From Agelas oroides (Eukaryota; Porifera; Demospongiae; Agelasida; Agelasidae): a stretch of 64,000 nucleotides of DNA. The translations under genes and the position numbers were made by a program. Below the pieces are notes generated by a model. The model did no database searches. It was given only the letters and a program-made list of their open reading frames with translations, and was not told the DNA's origin. Of this stretch, positions 1 through 10,138 are shown piece after piece. The stretch is from assembly GCA_949130485.1 (NCBI GenBank), contig OX422184.1, positions 9,464,996-9,528,995 on the forward strand. Direction: 5' to 3'. Each line of letters starts with the position of its first letter. Position 1 is the stretch's first letter.

Positions 1-336
1 TAACAGCTCGTCATGATTAAATGTGGAAAAACACTTGAAAGAGTGCTTACCAACAGTAGCTATAAACATCTTGTTAACGTATGCAGATGTATGCCTTCAC
101 AATCAACTGTAATTAGTTCCCACCTTTTGAATATTTACTCTTCTGTGGGCAAATATTGTACCTAATCAGTGCTCCAAGGCAGTTACTCCCTAAATAGGAC
201 AAATATCCCTTGTTGCTATAGATCCCTTCTAGAGTGTGTCCTCTGGAATGGGGTACCATTCGAAAATTTCCCACTATACGGTAGTGCTCTGGGTAAAAAG
301 TTTTACAAGCACCACAAAAGAAGCAGAAGTCTGGGA
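1..336. other. No gene recognised
   Basis: I see no open frame, RNA gene or repeat here that I can support. Confidence 0.4.
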
Positions 337-633
337 CTACCTGCCGGAATGAGTTTTTTCTGGACTCATCATGTAGGGTTTTGAGATCCTCAACAATGCT
401 AAGTCATCTTTTTCAAAATGCTTTCCATAGTTTGAACCACACTTATGACTTGAGGTACTTTCTGACCCTTTAGCTCGCTTTGGATGGCAATTTCTCATCA
501 CTGTCATCACCTGGGATTGAGAGGCACCTGAGTAAATAAGGGTGTCGGCCCACATACTAGAAAACCTCCTGGAGTTGAACATTGAATCCATGATTGAGTC
601 AGGGCTATTTTGTAGCCAATATGTTACACACAC
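337..633 (-). CDS. Unrecognised 98-codon open segment, possible transposon fragment
   Basis: The minus-strand frame is open for 98 codons and has protein-like composition. It contains the strings CHPKRAKG, SSHKCGSNYGKHF and DLALLRISKPYMMSPEKTH, with a Cys/His-bearing stretch in the middle. I do not recognise the family. The strings look like part of a longer conserved protein rather than chance coding, and the transposon-rich setting suggests a transposase piece, but that is inference. No splice signals or element ends were found around it. It could also be a spurious frame. Confidence 0.25.
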   Translation of the reverse strand: MCVTYWLQNSPDSIMDSMFNSRRFSSMWADTLIYSGASQSQVMTVMRNCHPKRAKGSESTSSHKCGSNYGKHFEKDDLALLRISKPYMMSPEKTHSGR

Positions 634-899
634 AATTTCTCCCTAAAATGGATAAATACTCATCTGCAGTGAAGTCTGTTCTCTCTTAGTCTAGACTCAG
701 CCAACACTGCCACATGTGTTGGTGATGCCAGTGGTCAAGGATTCCGAATTACACCACCCTACCTCAATGCAGTCTGTGAACATGAATATTTACATTAGTG
801 AAGCAGTCAACATAGAGGCACAATGAAGTACCAGTAAAACAACTCCATGAGATCTTTTGTGAGGTGAGCGATCAATGCTGCGTTGAAATGACAACAGAG

Positions 900-1030
900 T
901 GTCTGGTTCATTGCTGATCACAAAGGCACTCAAAGAGGAAGCCTGGATGCTTAAACTTTTTGCGTGTTTGTGGTGAAGTTATACGGCTTTTGCTTATGTA
1001 TTGCATATATTGCGGTCAGCGCCATCCCTA
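900..1030 (+). repeat. Dispersed repeat, inverted partner at 36.25 kb
   Basis: This stretch (ATCACAAAGGCACTCAAAG through GCCATCCCTACATAG) matches the reverse complement of about 36253-36385 at roughly 80 percent by eye. The shared block of about 125 bp has no clear ends of its own. It could be a piece of a larger transposon or an old non-autonomous element. Confidence 0.6.
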
Positions 1031-1100
1031 CATAGAGAGTCTACCGACTCTCTGATAGAAATAACATAAAAAAACTATTATACAAGGAACGTTTAAACGT

Positions 1101-1135
1101 TCGAATGGGGGATTTCCCCATTCGTCCCACCACTA
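1101..1135. repeat. Isolated hAT-type terminal sequence with short hairpin
   Basis: TTCGTCCCACCACTA at 1121-1135 is identical to the end of the hAT relic at 2891-2905 and in the same orientation. Just inside it, CGAATGGGG at 1102-1110 pairs with CCCCATTCG. No matching opposite end was found, so this is probably the right end of a deleted non-autonomous copy. Confidence 0.5.
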
Positions 1136-1575
1136 TTCCTAAGATTAAGTTGACATGTATGCATCTCTGACCTCATGTTAAGTCACTTTCCTGGTGATGG
1201 ACACATTTTCATTTTGCTGACTTAAAAAACCGCTTTGCTGGGGGACTGTTGTACGAATCATGTTTACGCATGCCTTTAACAGGAAACGAACTTCGAATTT
1301 TTGAACTATTTATAGTAACATGAACTCCATTTTAAGTAACAATGTTTCTGTTACATTGAGTATTACATCAGTCAAAAAGAAAATGCATATTCTGGTTCAG
1401 AAACAAGATTGCATCAACGTTTTTTGGTTTCAAAGTGCACCTATGCTTCTGAGTGGCAAGACCTGCCTTAGAAAATAGTCTACGTGGATCAAGTGCTGTT
1501 GCAAGAACCTCTATCCTAGCAGGATCTTAGGCTGTCCAGTGACCACCTTCGCCTGATCGCTGAGGCAACAGCCAC

Positions 1576-1660
1576 CTCATTCACTACTACCCATCATCAT
1601 TCACTACTACCCTTCATCATTCACTACTACCTTTCATCGTTCACTGCTACCCTTCATCCA
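1576..1660. repeat. Tandem repeat, 20-bp unit, about four copies
   Basis: The unit is close to CATCATTCACTACTACCCTT and is repeated about four times with a few substitutions. It lies upstream of the hAT relic on the minus-strand exit side and has no coding sense. Confidence 0.8.
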
Positions 1661-1756
1661 TCTCCTCTCCACACATGGTCTTTGCAAGCATCTGTAAATG
1701 AAAAAGTCACGGAGGAAATGGGTACCGGCTTCCTTGAAGACGTCCACAATTTCGGT

Positions 1757-2798
1757 TTATCGAGGCCCTGCTTGATTTGAGTGGTGATCATGAATGTAGA
1801 GGTGGAAGGGAACGCTGGAGGCTTGTGACAAGACCTTGAACAATGGGATACACACAGGACACTGAGACGTTTGTCTCAGTTCTGCAGTAGCCAAGGCACT
1901 ATGCTTAAAATGACCAACTAACTTTCGGGCAGCTCCCACTGCTCTTGCAATAGTGGGGTCTTTCAAACCTTCATCAATGCACAGTTGTAGCTTGTGAGCT
2001 GCACAGTTGATGCTTTCCCAGCCAACCTAGCTCCTCAAACAGGAGGTTTCCGCATAGTTGGATATTTGCCCCCTGATCATGTACCAATGCAATCACACTG
2101 CCAGAGTCAATATCAAAGGACTTCACTATACTTTGGAGCTTGTTGGAGATATTGCAGCCAGTATGGTGCCCAGGGAAGACTTGGGTCTCTAGGACACAGC
2201 TGCAAAGCACCCAGTCAGGTGAAATATAGTGGGCAGTCAAGGAAATGTACACATCATTGGCGCTACTTGTCCAGATGTCTGTGGTCAGGGCTAGGGCAGA
2301 CACTTCCCGTCTAAGCTTCTCCTTGAGGAGTTGCTTGCCCTTTAAGTACTTTGTCTGCAGGATATGTTTGCGTGAAGGTATTCTGTAGCCTGGCTCAATG
2401 AACCTCAGTAAACGGCGAAATCCCTCTCCCTCCACAAATCTAACTGGCCTGACATCAAGGGCAACCAGATCGACCAAAAGTTCACTGATGACTTTTGCCC
2501 GTGCGTCCGAACACTTCTTCACAATCGAGTCGAGAGTAGACTGTTGTTTGTCTTCGTGGTGGTATTCTCGTGGGTGACTACGCAGGAGGTGGTCCCGGAG
2601 GTTACTCGTACCTCCATGATAGGCCAGTACCTTTTCGCACAGTGTACAGGTAGCGCTAGCTGAACTGCTGTCCTTTGAAATGTACTTCCACACATCAGAG
2701 CGAGAAGTAGTAGCAGAGTTGCTGACGGCCATCACTTGCACATGCCACCTTGCACAAACTAAAACAGCCCTGACTAAAATTTGCCACATGGTCTCCAA
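1757..2798 (-). pseudogene. hAT transposase relic, ZBED type
   Basis: This is a DNA-binding and catalytic fragment of a hAT-superfamily transposase. The start (2798 downwards) leads into a BED zinc finger with CTLC, then a spaced histidine pair in NLRDHLLRSH (about residues 50-77). The catalytic core follows: TTDIWTS holds the first acidic residue and LVHDQGANIQL the second. The frame is lost near 1970-2000, and the same protein goes on in another frame at 1966-1757 with KDPTIARAVGAARKLVGHF, a string typical of ZBED1/ZBED4-like proteins. The C-terminal dimerisation domain, with the last catalytic acid, is missing. The right terminal inverted repeat survives at 2905, but no left end was found. 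It is a decayed, truncated copy and not a host ZBED gene, since no introns or intact frame are present. Confidence 0.85.
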
Positions 2799-2890
2799 CG
2801 GGAAGTGCTATTTGGCCCCGTCCATATTCGAAGTGGGCATGCGCACAATCGAAGCTTTGGTGAACGAATGAACCTTCGAATTTTCGAATG

Positions 2891-2905
2891 TTCGTCCCAC
2901 CACTA
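2891..2905. repeat. Right terminal repeat of the hAT relic
   Basis: TTCGTCCCACCACTA reads outward as a hAT-style TAGTGGTGGGACGAA end. It sits about 90 bp beyond the transposase start. The same 15 bp occur at 1121-1135. Confidence 0.55.
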
Positions 2906-3068
2906 CTTAGGAAGGAGTTTGATATTATTTTGATGAAAACATGACTATTAACACATAATACAATTACTCATAGCCACAATGATGTATCCATGCATCACAT
3001 TTCTGAGGTGTTATGCTATCAAAAGCTGCTAGAATGATGATACTACAAGCGACGGGAAGCTGGGTGAG

Positions 3069-3086
3069 GGCCTGGGAACGAGGCTA
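3069..3086. repeat. Solo end of the TAGCCTCGTTCCCAGG MITE family
   Basis: GGCCTGGGAACGAGGCTA is the right end of the MITE family seen complete at 18613, 29890 and 52527. No left partner was found nearby. Confidence 0.6.
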
Positions 3087-3159
3087 AAAGATTTCCATGA
3101 CAAAGTGAACGTGGTGGATACTGCAGTTATCCATTACAGCCACTGATCATTCGCTATGG

Positions 3160-3660
3160 CCATTAAAGGGCTGCATGTTCAGAACGAGAGTTCCACGAAC
3201 GAAATCAGCAAAGTTGTCTGCATTGTTTGTTCCAGTAGTTCCACACCAAGTAATCCATCCGACGATATTGCAGCGATTGCAGACACTCTTTTCCCACGAG
3301 CAAGGTACCGATGGCAAATGGGTTGTTCACCTCGAAGAGAGTACCGAAATTTTCATCAACAAATACCAAGCATTCTTTGGAAAACTGTAGGATGCGTGCC
3401 ATTCTAGTGGGAGTGTCTTCCAACCCAAGTCTTTATTTACAAGAACTATGCGAACTTGTATGCACTGCTACCGGGGTTTCCGTTTCAGGGTTTACTGTGT
3501 GCAGGTTGCTGCGAAGAAATGGTTTCACCCGCAATAAGGTGCAGCAAGTGGCAAAGCAACGATGCACAGATTACAGTGCACCATACATCAGAAGCTCGTG
3601 ATGTTCATCTAACTTGCGCATACTTTCTAGGTCAGGCTGCTTTATTGGTGTGACGTTTCC
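3160..3660 (+). pseudogene. Tc1/mariner (IS630-like) transposase N-terminal relic
   Basis: The open stretch at 3311-3601 encodes a winged-helix DNA-binding region. NPSLYLQELCELV, then a TGVSVSGFTVCRLLRRNGF helix and the start of the linker toward the DDE domain, are standard for sponge and cnidarian IS630/Tc1-like transposases. Upstream frames at 3156-3407 are fragmentary and may hold the first helix-turn-helix in decayed form. No DDE catalytic residues are present: the coding sense is lost after about 3650. This is a 5' fragment of an old DNA transposon. The same region is open on the minus strand, which I take as a shadow. Confidence 0.6.
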
Positions 3661-3748
3661 CTGTCTCTTTGAATTGGCTAATTTGAACAAATAATGGTCT
3701 AAATGGTCGACTTCTGGTGCCAAATCTGGTTGATTTGGTCTTGTTATA

Positions 3749-4861
3749 GGCTACTCAGGGAACTTAAGGCCTGGCTCCAGTACTTTTATCATGTTTTTTG
3801 ACCAGATTCATGGCTGTTGTTGGACATAAAGATACAAGTAAAACCACAGAGAGTTTACTTTATATATCAGCCCCACCCATCTACTTGTTCCTTGACCACA
3901 CCCAGACCACACCCCCTGGTTCTGCATACAAGGGGGCGTGTTCTTCCAAGCGTCCCTAAGCACCCTTGGTAGTTCTAGGCGGATGTCTTAGCGATGGTCT
4001 TAAGCTACCTGAACAGTATGCAACTGGTGTACGTGATGTATGCTGACATTCATCGGATGGCTTCTCAATACGACCTTCCTAACCATACAAACCGGCAAGT
4101 TCTGCAGGTGTGGAAGCCATGGTTAATCAACTTCAAGCACTATAATTCAGCTTGTAAACATTATTTTCAAAAGCCACCCGACAGAATAGTACATCTCTCC
4201 AACCTCTACAATGCTACAAGAATGGACCTTGCATACGGTGGCGTTTTGTGCTCCGCCTTTACACATCTCTCTGAAGTCCTCTTGTGTGGCCATTTACTGG
4301 TTCAGTCACGCCATTGTCACGCGCATGCGGCCATTAGATCACGTGACTTATGCAGCTTGGGCTTCAAACTGGCTGATAAATGCAGCGTGGGTACTCAGCT
4401 GGTCTGCTTACCATTCTAGGAGCACTGAATAAACCATCTCTTGGTGTCAGCAAATCACTACGGAAAGACTTAGGCGGTTTCCAGAAGTCAGCAGTATCAT
4501 TTGTCATTCGTTCGGTATTGGTCCGCCTTCTGTTTACACTACAGTCACCCAACATATGTTTCGACAATTTCGCTCTCATTATCGCTTCACCAGTCGCTGC
4601 AAAGGAGCAACGAACCAACGACGCAGAAACAACTGCTAAAACATGGCAAACCTAGTCATCTAAGTCATGTGATTATTACGTAAACCACAAAACCACATGC
4701 GGCGTGCACGAAAAACGGACCCAGGCCTTAAGTCACCTGAGTACTCAATTTGAACCTTTTGGACCAAATTTGGTTGATTTAAACCAACTGATTGATTCAT
4801 AAGCATATAGCATGAACCAAATCAACCAAATTTGGTCCCAAAAGGTTCAAATTGAGTAGCC
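3749..4861. mobile_element. TA-flanked MITE split by a younger element
   Basis: A short palindromic MITE with termini GGCTACTCAATTTGAACC has a right half ending at 4861 (GGTTCAAATTGAGTAGCC), followed by TA at 4862-4863. Its first five bases, GGCTA, are at 3749-3753, preceded by TA at 3747-3748. The rest resumes at 4744. The two arms match over about 40 bp including CCAAATTTGGTTGATTT. The 988 bp between the halves are a separate element. TA target duplications and the terminal repeats suggest a Tc1/mariner-mobilised MITE. Confidence 0.75.
3754..4741. mobile_element. 988-bp non-autonomous DNA transposon nested in a MITE
   Basis: The ends are CTCAGGGAACTTAAGGCCTGG at 3754 and its inverted match CCAGGCCTTAAGTCACCTGAG ending at 4741, each next to TA (3752-3753 and 4742-4743). 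That gives a TA target duplication. The body has no transposase; the open frames inside (for example 3994-4419) show no recognisable domain. A partial copy lies at 53695-54011, and isolated right ends occur at 6571, 10543 and 20327, so the family is dispersed in this genome. Tc1/mariner mobilisation is inferred from the TA duplication. Confidence 0.75.
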
Positions 4862-4865
4862 TATC

Positions 4866-4916
4866 AGGATTTTCCGATTAGACCGGTTTTGCATTTTCTG
4901 ATTAGACCAGTTTTGG
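4866..4916. repeat. Direct repeat flanking the KDZ-like fragment, left copy
   Basis: GATTTTCCGATTAGACCGG and a second GATTAGACCAGTTTTGG occur here. The same pair, in the same orientation, occurs at 5772-5832, about 900 bp downstream. They bracket the transposase-like fragment at 5203-5460. Confidence 0.5.
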
Positions 4917-5202
4917 AGTTGCACAGGGAACCCTGAACATTTCTCTTCGGAGCACCACCAGGAACTGTTGGCAGTGCAGAGATCGGCTCCTGTTTTGGCG
5001 GCCTTCCTTGCCAGGTGTCCCAAGAACGAACTTGGTGCAACGACAAGTGTCGCAAACAAAGTTATGGCCACCCCACACTCACTCCTGGAATTTTCACGTT
5101 ATATGCCAGCATGGTGTGTGTTATGGCTTTGAAGTTCTCAGATGTTGCGAGTCCCCAAGGCACCTGTTCCAGTTGTTTACCACTCGTTTTACCTCCCCTC
5201 CA

Positions 5203-5460
5203 TCAGTGATCGTGTATGATATGCTGTAGTCCGGCGTTAGCCTGTTCATTAACTTGAGAATTCAAGCCTTTGTGTGCAATATACATGTCTAGGTGGTAAC
5301 CGCTTGAGCATCCCACACGTCCACGCCAGTGGAAGTGGTCAACTACAAACAGTATTCTTTTAAATTGCTGTGGCTCCCTGTTGAGTGCATAAATATGTAA
5401 TTGGCATTCGTTGTCAAGAGTCAACTTGCATACATGACATTCGGCAACTTTGTGTTTCAT
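5203..5460 (-). pseudogene. KDZ-like transposase C-terminal catalytic fragment
   Basis: The 85-codon minus-strand frame carries CHVCKLTLDN, a VVDHFHWRGRVGCSSGY block and NSQVNEQANAGLQ. This order, an acidic residue then FHW, a histidine- and cysteine-containing loop, and a terminal NSQVNEQ with a candidate catalytic glutamate, is known to me from long uncharacterised transposase-like proteins of cnidarians and sponges. It resembles the last part of KDZ-group (Kyakuja-Dileera-Zisupton) transposases. The KDZ assignment is tentative. The upstream catalytic part and any C-terminal extension are absent or unreadable. The fragment is bracketed by direct repeats at 4866 and 5772. Confidence 0.5.
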
Positions 5461-5771
5461 TGTGCTTGTTTTTGTGTCTCAAGAATAAGGATGCTCGGTG
5501 TAAAATAGATGTAAAGTAAATCATTTCTACCATATTAACACTTCTACCGAAACTGGTCGAAGTGAAATAGCTTGAATCATTTCTACCATACATACCCCCA
5601 TTCTCAACAAACCTTTAAGTGCATGTCTAAGTGTGGATTGTACACCAATGATTATAAATTCCAAATCAGATTGCACTAAGTCCCCGTAACATTGAGGGAT
5701 TTGGTCTCAGTGATTGTGAAGGAACCGAGCGACTTTGGTTTTACCTGAGACGGTTAACCGTCACATGCAAT

Positions 5772-5832
5772 TTCGGATTAGACCAGTTTGGTAGAAATGT
5801 GATATGGATTTTCCGATTAGACCAGTTTTGGT
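5772..5832. repeat. Direct repeat flanking the KDZ-like fragment, right copy
   Basis: GGATTAGACCAGTTTGG and GATTTTCCGATTAGACCAG repeat the motif at 4866-4916 in the same orientation. They may be ends of a composite or tandem non-autonomous element. Confidence 0.5.
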
Positions 5833-6570
5833 TAAGAATGCATTATGCCATTGACACAGGCAAACAGTCGGAGTGACCTTACTGATTGCTTTGAATTAGC
5901 AATCCCCATATTCCATGCCCAAAACACACAAAATGACTCTGAGTGTCAGGTGTATTATCTCATACAGAATTCTACTCCAGGGAACAGGCAATATAAGCTG
6001 TATGCTGTGGTTTGGGAAACGCTAGTGCAGTTTTTCCAGCATACTATTCCATGGGACTACCATAAAGCGCTAAATTTTCAAGGGTCTACTTTTTCGCGAA
6101 TAGCGAGTTTTGAAAATCTTGTAGAAATATTTTTACACTCTATACCAGTAGTATAAGCATGATACTATACTGTTATAATAAGTCCTATATCACGTAGTTT
6201 TCTCTGTGAGTGTGACTGCGTGTTAGATAAACCAGGTTTGTATACACCACACCCATAGTATAGTACATGTGCAGCTTGGGCTTGTTGCGAATTCGCAATA
6301 ATCAGTGCTTATAGCATTGCTGTCGTGAGAGTATAACAGAGCTATACGACACGGAATGCATGCACGAAGCAGGAAGACATAAAGAAAAAAAAACAGCTTG
6401 TATACTAATCTTGATTATGTTAGTATGAAAATTTACATGGGTGCACAGGTACATGAAAGGGTAAATCCGCTCACTTGAGTGTGTTTCCTGTGTTTGCACT
6501 CCTGCATTCAAAAAGTAAGTCATAAACTTTCTGTGGTCAGTAGTCTCAACAGTGCTTGTCTACAATAAAA

Positions 6571-6591
6571 GCCTGCCTTAACCCACCTGAG
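6571..6591. repeat. Solo right end of the 3754-4741 element family
   Basis: GCCTGCCTTAACCCACCTGAG resembles the terminal CCAGGCCTTAAGTCACCTGAG with four or five differences. No left end is visible nearby. Confidence 0.4.
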
Positions 6592-6774
6592 CTCTTGCTT
6601 CCTTAAAGTGCGTGCAGCTTCTTTGATCTGCCCACACAAGTTGACACCAGAATTCTTATAGAAAATTCACTCCTATCAAATTTTCTACTCATGTTAATTT
6701 ACACCTGCCCACCCTTCCTGTAGCTACACACTGAAGAAGGCTTACATTTGTAGCTCATTGTGACCCATAGCATG

Positions 6775-6830
6775 ACTGTGAGAGCCTCACAGTGGTAAGT
6801 CAAGTGTGGGAGAGCCTCACACTCATAATG
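6775..6830. repeat. Single dispersed unit of the 37.7-kb hairpin satellite
   Basis: CTGTGAGAGCCTCACAG and GTGTGGGAGAGCCTCACAC sit here with the same spacing as in the 60-bp tandem repeat at 37675-37960. Each is a small hairpin. One unit only. Confidence 0.6.
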
Positions 6831-7624
6831 CTATGACTTTTCAACTATTAACACAGTTAGTACAATGTCCTAAACTACTCAAAATTTCTTGATATGAAGA
6901 CAGTGACTAAAAATGGTACTATGAGTAGCACTCCATATAGAAACAAAATAACCTAGTTTTTGTTCATTTCTCGATTTACTAACACCCTCAATTATCACCT
7001 CACTGGCATTGATAATACAGTATGTTGTTGGGCACTTTTCCTTGAATGCCATAGGTTGTGTTGCAAAACGTGATCAACCTCAGGAGAATCCCCTGAATAG
7101 CAGACAGTTTTCAAGCTCCCAATTGTATGCAAACAATACATAACAACCCCAATTTAGTGGACACACTTCGACCTTTTCAGCAAGATTCACCACCATCGCT
7201 GCTGGAGTTAATAACTTGACATTAGACTCATACTGATTACACATACCATGCCAGCATCTCAATATGTGCAGTTAGGACCGTATCAACAAATTTGTCACAT
7301 CTTTCTGATTTTCAAATACCCGATCCCAGTTAGCAACAATGTAGGCATTTGGAAAAGATATCAACAAGTCATACTTTAGCTCTTTGCTACCACACCAGGC
7401 AGCACTTCTACAGACAATGAACAAAAATCACTTGCAGCTACCTACTAAGCCTCTGTACGCTGACCATGCATTTACCGGAAACTCAGCGAATGGATCGTAG
7501 TTCTAACTCATTCTCTGTTCTGTATGTAGGTTGTGAACAAAAAACAATGCATCTGTTTTTCCACAATCCTAAGTTCGCCATGCAATGGATACTGATAGGA
7601 TGCTGTCGTCATATCCCCTCTCCT

Positions 7625-7653
7625 TCCCCCCCCCCCCCCTCTCTCTCTCTCTC
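7625..7653. repeat. Poly-C run followed by (CT)n
   Basis: A run of C followed by about seven CT dinucleotides. Low complexity. Confidence 0.9.
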
Positions 7654-8022
7654 AGTGTCCTATTTGGAAGATACGAAGTGTTTTGTACTGCCGTTAAACA
7701 GTTGGTACTCGAGTGAGCTAACATTTTGATAGTGGCTCCAGACATTGGAAAGGACATGTAATGCTGGTCTTGATGATAAGCTTGATGACTTCGTAACATT
7801 CCTGTTCTTAGAGTTCACCTATGTCAGATTCCCAAAGTGTCAGTGTAGCTGATCCAGTGGCATCTGAGGAAGGCCTTTGTCAAAAAAGGTTGCAGCTTAA
7901 CTTGCTGAGATTTGTCAAACCCTACCATTCCATTGCCATCAGTATGTTCAGCTTCAAGTATTAGGAGGGCTTGAGAGGAGATAGTGATACTAGCATTCCG
8001 TGAACGGTGGTATGAGGAGTGT

Positions 8023-8038
8023 GGGGGGGGGGGGGGGG
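8023..8038. repeat. Poly-G run
   Basis: Sixteen consecutive G residues just outside the inverted repeat that starts at 8061. Confidence 0.9.
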
Positions 8039-8060
8039 TCTTGAACTGTGCCCAGTGATT

Positions 8061-8291
8061 ACACAAACAGCTCTCGTTTGTTTGGGACGAAACTTGCTCA
8101 GTGGATACTGCCAGGTGAGCTCTTGATCGACAGCTATTGCATTTTATGGCACGCAAAATCTTCCACGGGGATTCCCAAGGAAACACTCAAATACTTCGCG
8201 TATCAGGAAGAGCTATAGCAGTCGATCTAGAGTTCACCTGGCAGCATCTACTGAGTGAGTTTCGTCCAAAGCAAACGAGAGCTGTTTGTGT
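8061..8291. repeat. Foldback inverted repeat, about 80-bp arms
   Basis: The arm at 8061-8140 is the near-perfect reverse complement of 8212-8291; both hold AAACGAGAGCTGTTTGTG or its complement. The 70-bp spacer has no coding sense. The structure could be a foldback MITE or a local inverted duplication. No target duplication was recognised. Confidence 0.75.
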
Positions 8292-8399
8292 AAATCGATT
8301 TCACCTTTCACTATGGGCCTCTATGGCAGCCCGTATGATTACATCATTCACGTAGCAATAATTGCTACCTCGTGCGTACCACTAATTACCACCTCTGAG

Positions 8400-10040
8400 T
8401 TCAAACCTGAAAATAGCAGACCCCACTGACAAGTAAAACCACCCTAAACAATTTGGGTGGACTGTAAGGTGGTAGGTCTTAAGCCATAATTTGTAGTAAG
8501 TTACTTATTAGTGTATTGGAAATTGGTGCTTCATTTATAAGTTAACTTGTAGGTAGGTAAGATGGTTGAGGCTAATATGTTTGTTTTTTATGGGAGGGTG
8601 GAAATGTGATGTAGGGAGGAAGGTGTGACTAACTGAAAGTATAGTGATCCTTTGCACTTCAACTTACAAGTACATAATGTCCAGTCTACACCATGCACTA
8701 CAGCACATCAAAGGAGAACTCTATCACACCTCCAACTACAAGCAACCAACTCTTAGTTGGTAGTTGGGTTTAGTGGTGCAATACAAACAAGATTCTGCGA
8801 TCGACAACGTCTAGCTAGATAGCTAATAATTAGATTTTGCTGAAATGTGTTGGGTGTTATTTAAGAAATGTGTCTTTGGGTATTCTGCTGAGAAGTGAAA
8901 TCACCCTGTGTGTGCTGTGACACAGACCCCACAACTTCCTCCCCTCTTACTCACAGCTAGAGGAACAGTATCAGTGAACAATACCTTGGGCTGATGTTCC
9001 CAAGAAGTCCCTACCTTGTTTGCATACTGTTTCTCAAGGCAGTTAAGGACTGAGAACATTTTTGCCCGCCACACGCCACTTATCAAAACTGTCATGAGAT
9101 CATTCACAGCTGCAAGTAATTATTCACAGTTGTGGTTATGTTAGCATTGATGTGATAGTCACGAGAAAGGAATGCAACTTCTTTTAGGGTTTCTAGATTG
9201 TAGATTAGTATTGAAAGAGCCCCAGAGTGATGCTGTAGAACTGAAACCCTGGATGACAATCTGTGACCTTTACTGCAGATTAACTGTCACGTTTATACAT
9301 ATTCAATCAATGACTAATCCTTCAACATCTTCATGACTTACTGTTATGCTGTTTGCCAGTTTGAATGCTTATACCATGGCTAATGGTGGCCTATACACCA
9401 GTGAGACTGAATGCAACTTCAACACCTATTCCAAACCGTAACAAGGGAATCATATGACAGCTTGACTGGCTAAATAAACTCCAGCTACTGCACAATCTAC
9501 TACACAAAGGCTCCAACCTTAGAATAATAGCTGTTTAACAGTTGATGCTGAAAACCCTGACACCCACTAGTAAGTCTAACAGCTATAAAGGTCATGAGTT
9601 GCTTATCTGATGATCAAAGTGGCAAGTGAATTGCGCATGCAATAGCTTCAAGCTACTGGAAACAGTACCTATTATCCCCCTTGATACAGCCTTGACAAAT
9701 TCAGCTGATTTTAAAGCTATTCGGACACACTATTTACACACTATTTACACAAATGACGGCCATGGTTACTGGCGGCAAGGCTAGCTAGCAACTCTCTTCT
9801 ACTAGACTCCGTCAGGCTACAGAGACTCTTAGCCATTAGTATGTGCGACTACTACCCTTCCTATACCCGAGATCACAATCGGCGGTCATGCATCCCAGCA
9901 AACCAGGGTCTGGCTTACATCTCACTGGCTAGTTGTGCATCCAAGCTAGCTAGATCATCAGCAAGCCGAAGTACCAACTCACTTCTTATACTTGGCTCCA
10001 CTGCCCATTCACGCACGAATCATGTGACAAGAATGTAATT
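8400..10040. other. No gene recognised
   Basis: Only short frames without recognisable domains are present. The 68-codon minus frame at 8901-9107 shows no known motif. I see no repeat structure beyond ordinary AT-rich DNA. Confidence 0.4.
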
Positions 10041-10138
10041 ATGCCTCTTCGCGGTGAAATGGCCGGCTGGAAGAAGACAAAACCGGAAGCAAGCCCAGGC
10101 GGAATTTTTCCACCAGTTGGATGTAGGTCTTGTCAAAG
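10041..10138 (+). CDS. Possible first exon, 32 codons, unknown product
   Basis: An ATG at 10041 opens a frame, beginning MPLRGEMAGWKKTKPEA, that stays open to CAAAG followed by the donor GTGAGA at 10139. The peptide has no domain that I recognise. No downstream exon could be joined with confidence. The clean start-to-donor layout is the only support, so this is a weak call. Confidence 0.22.
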
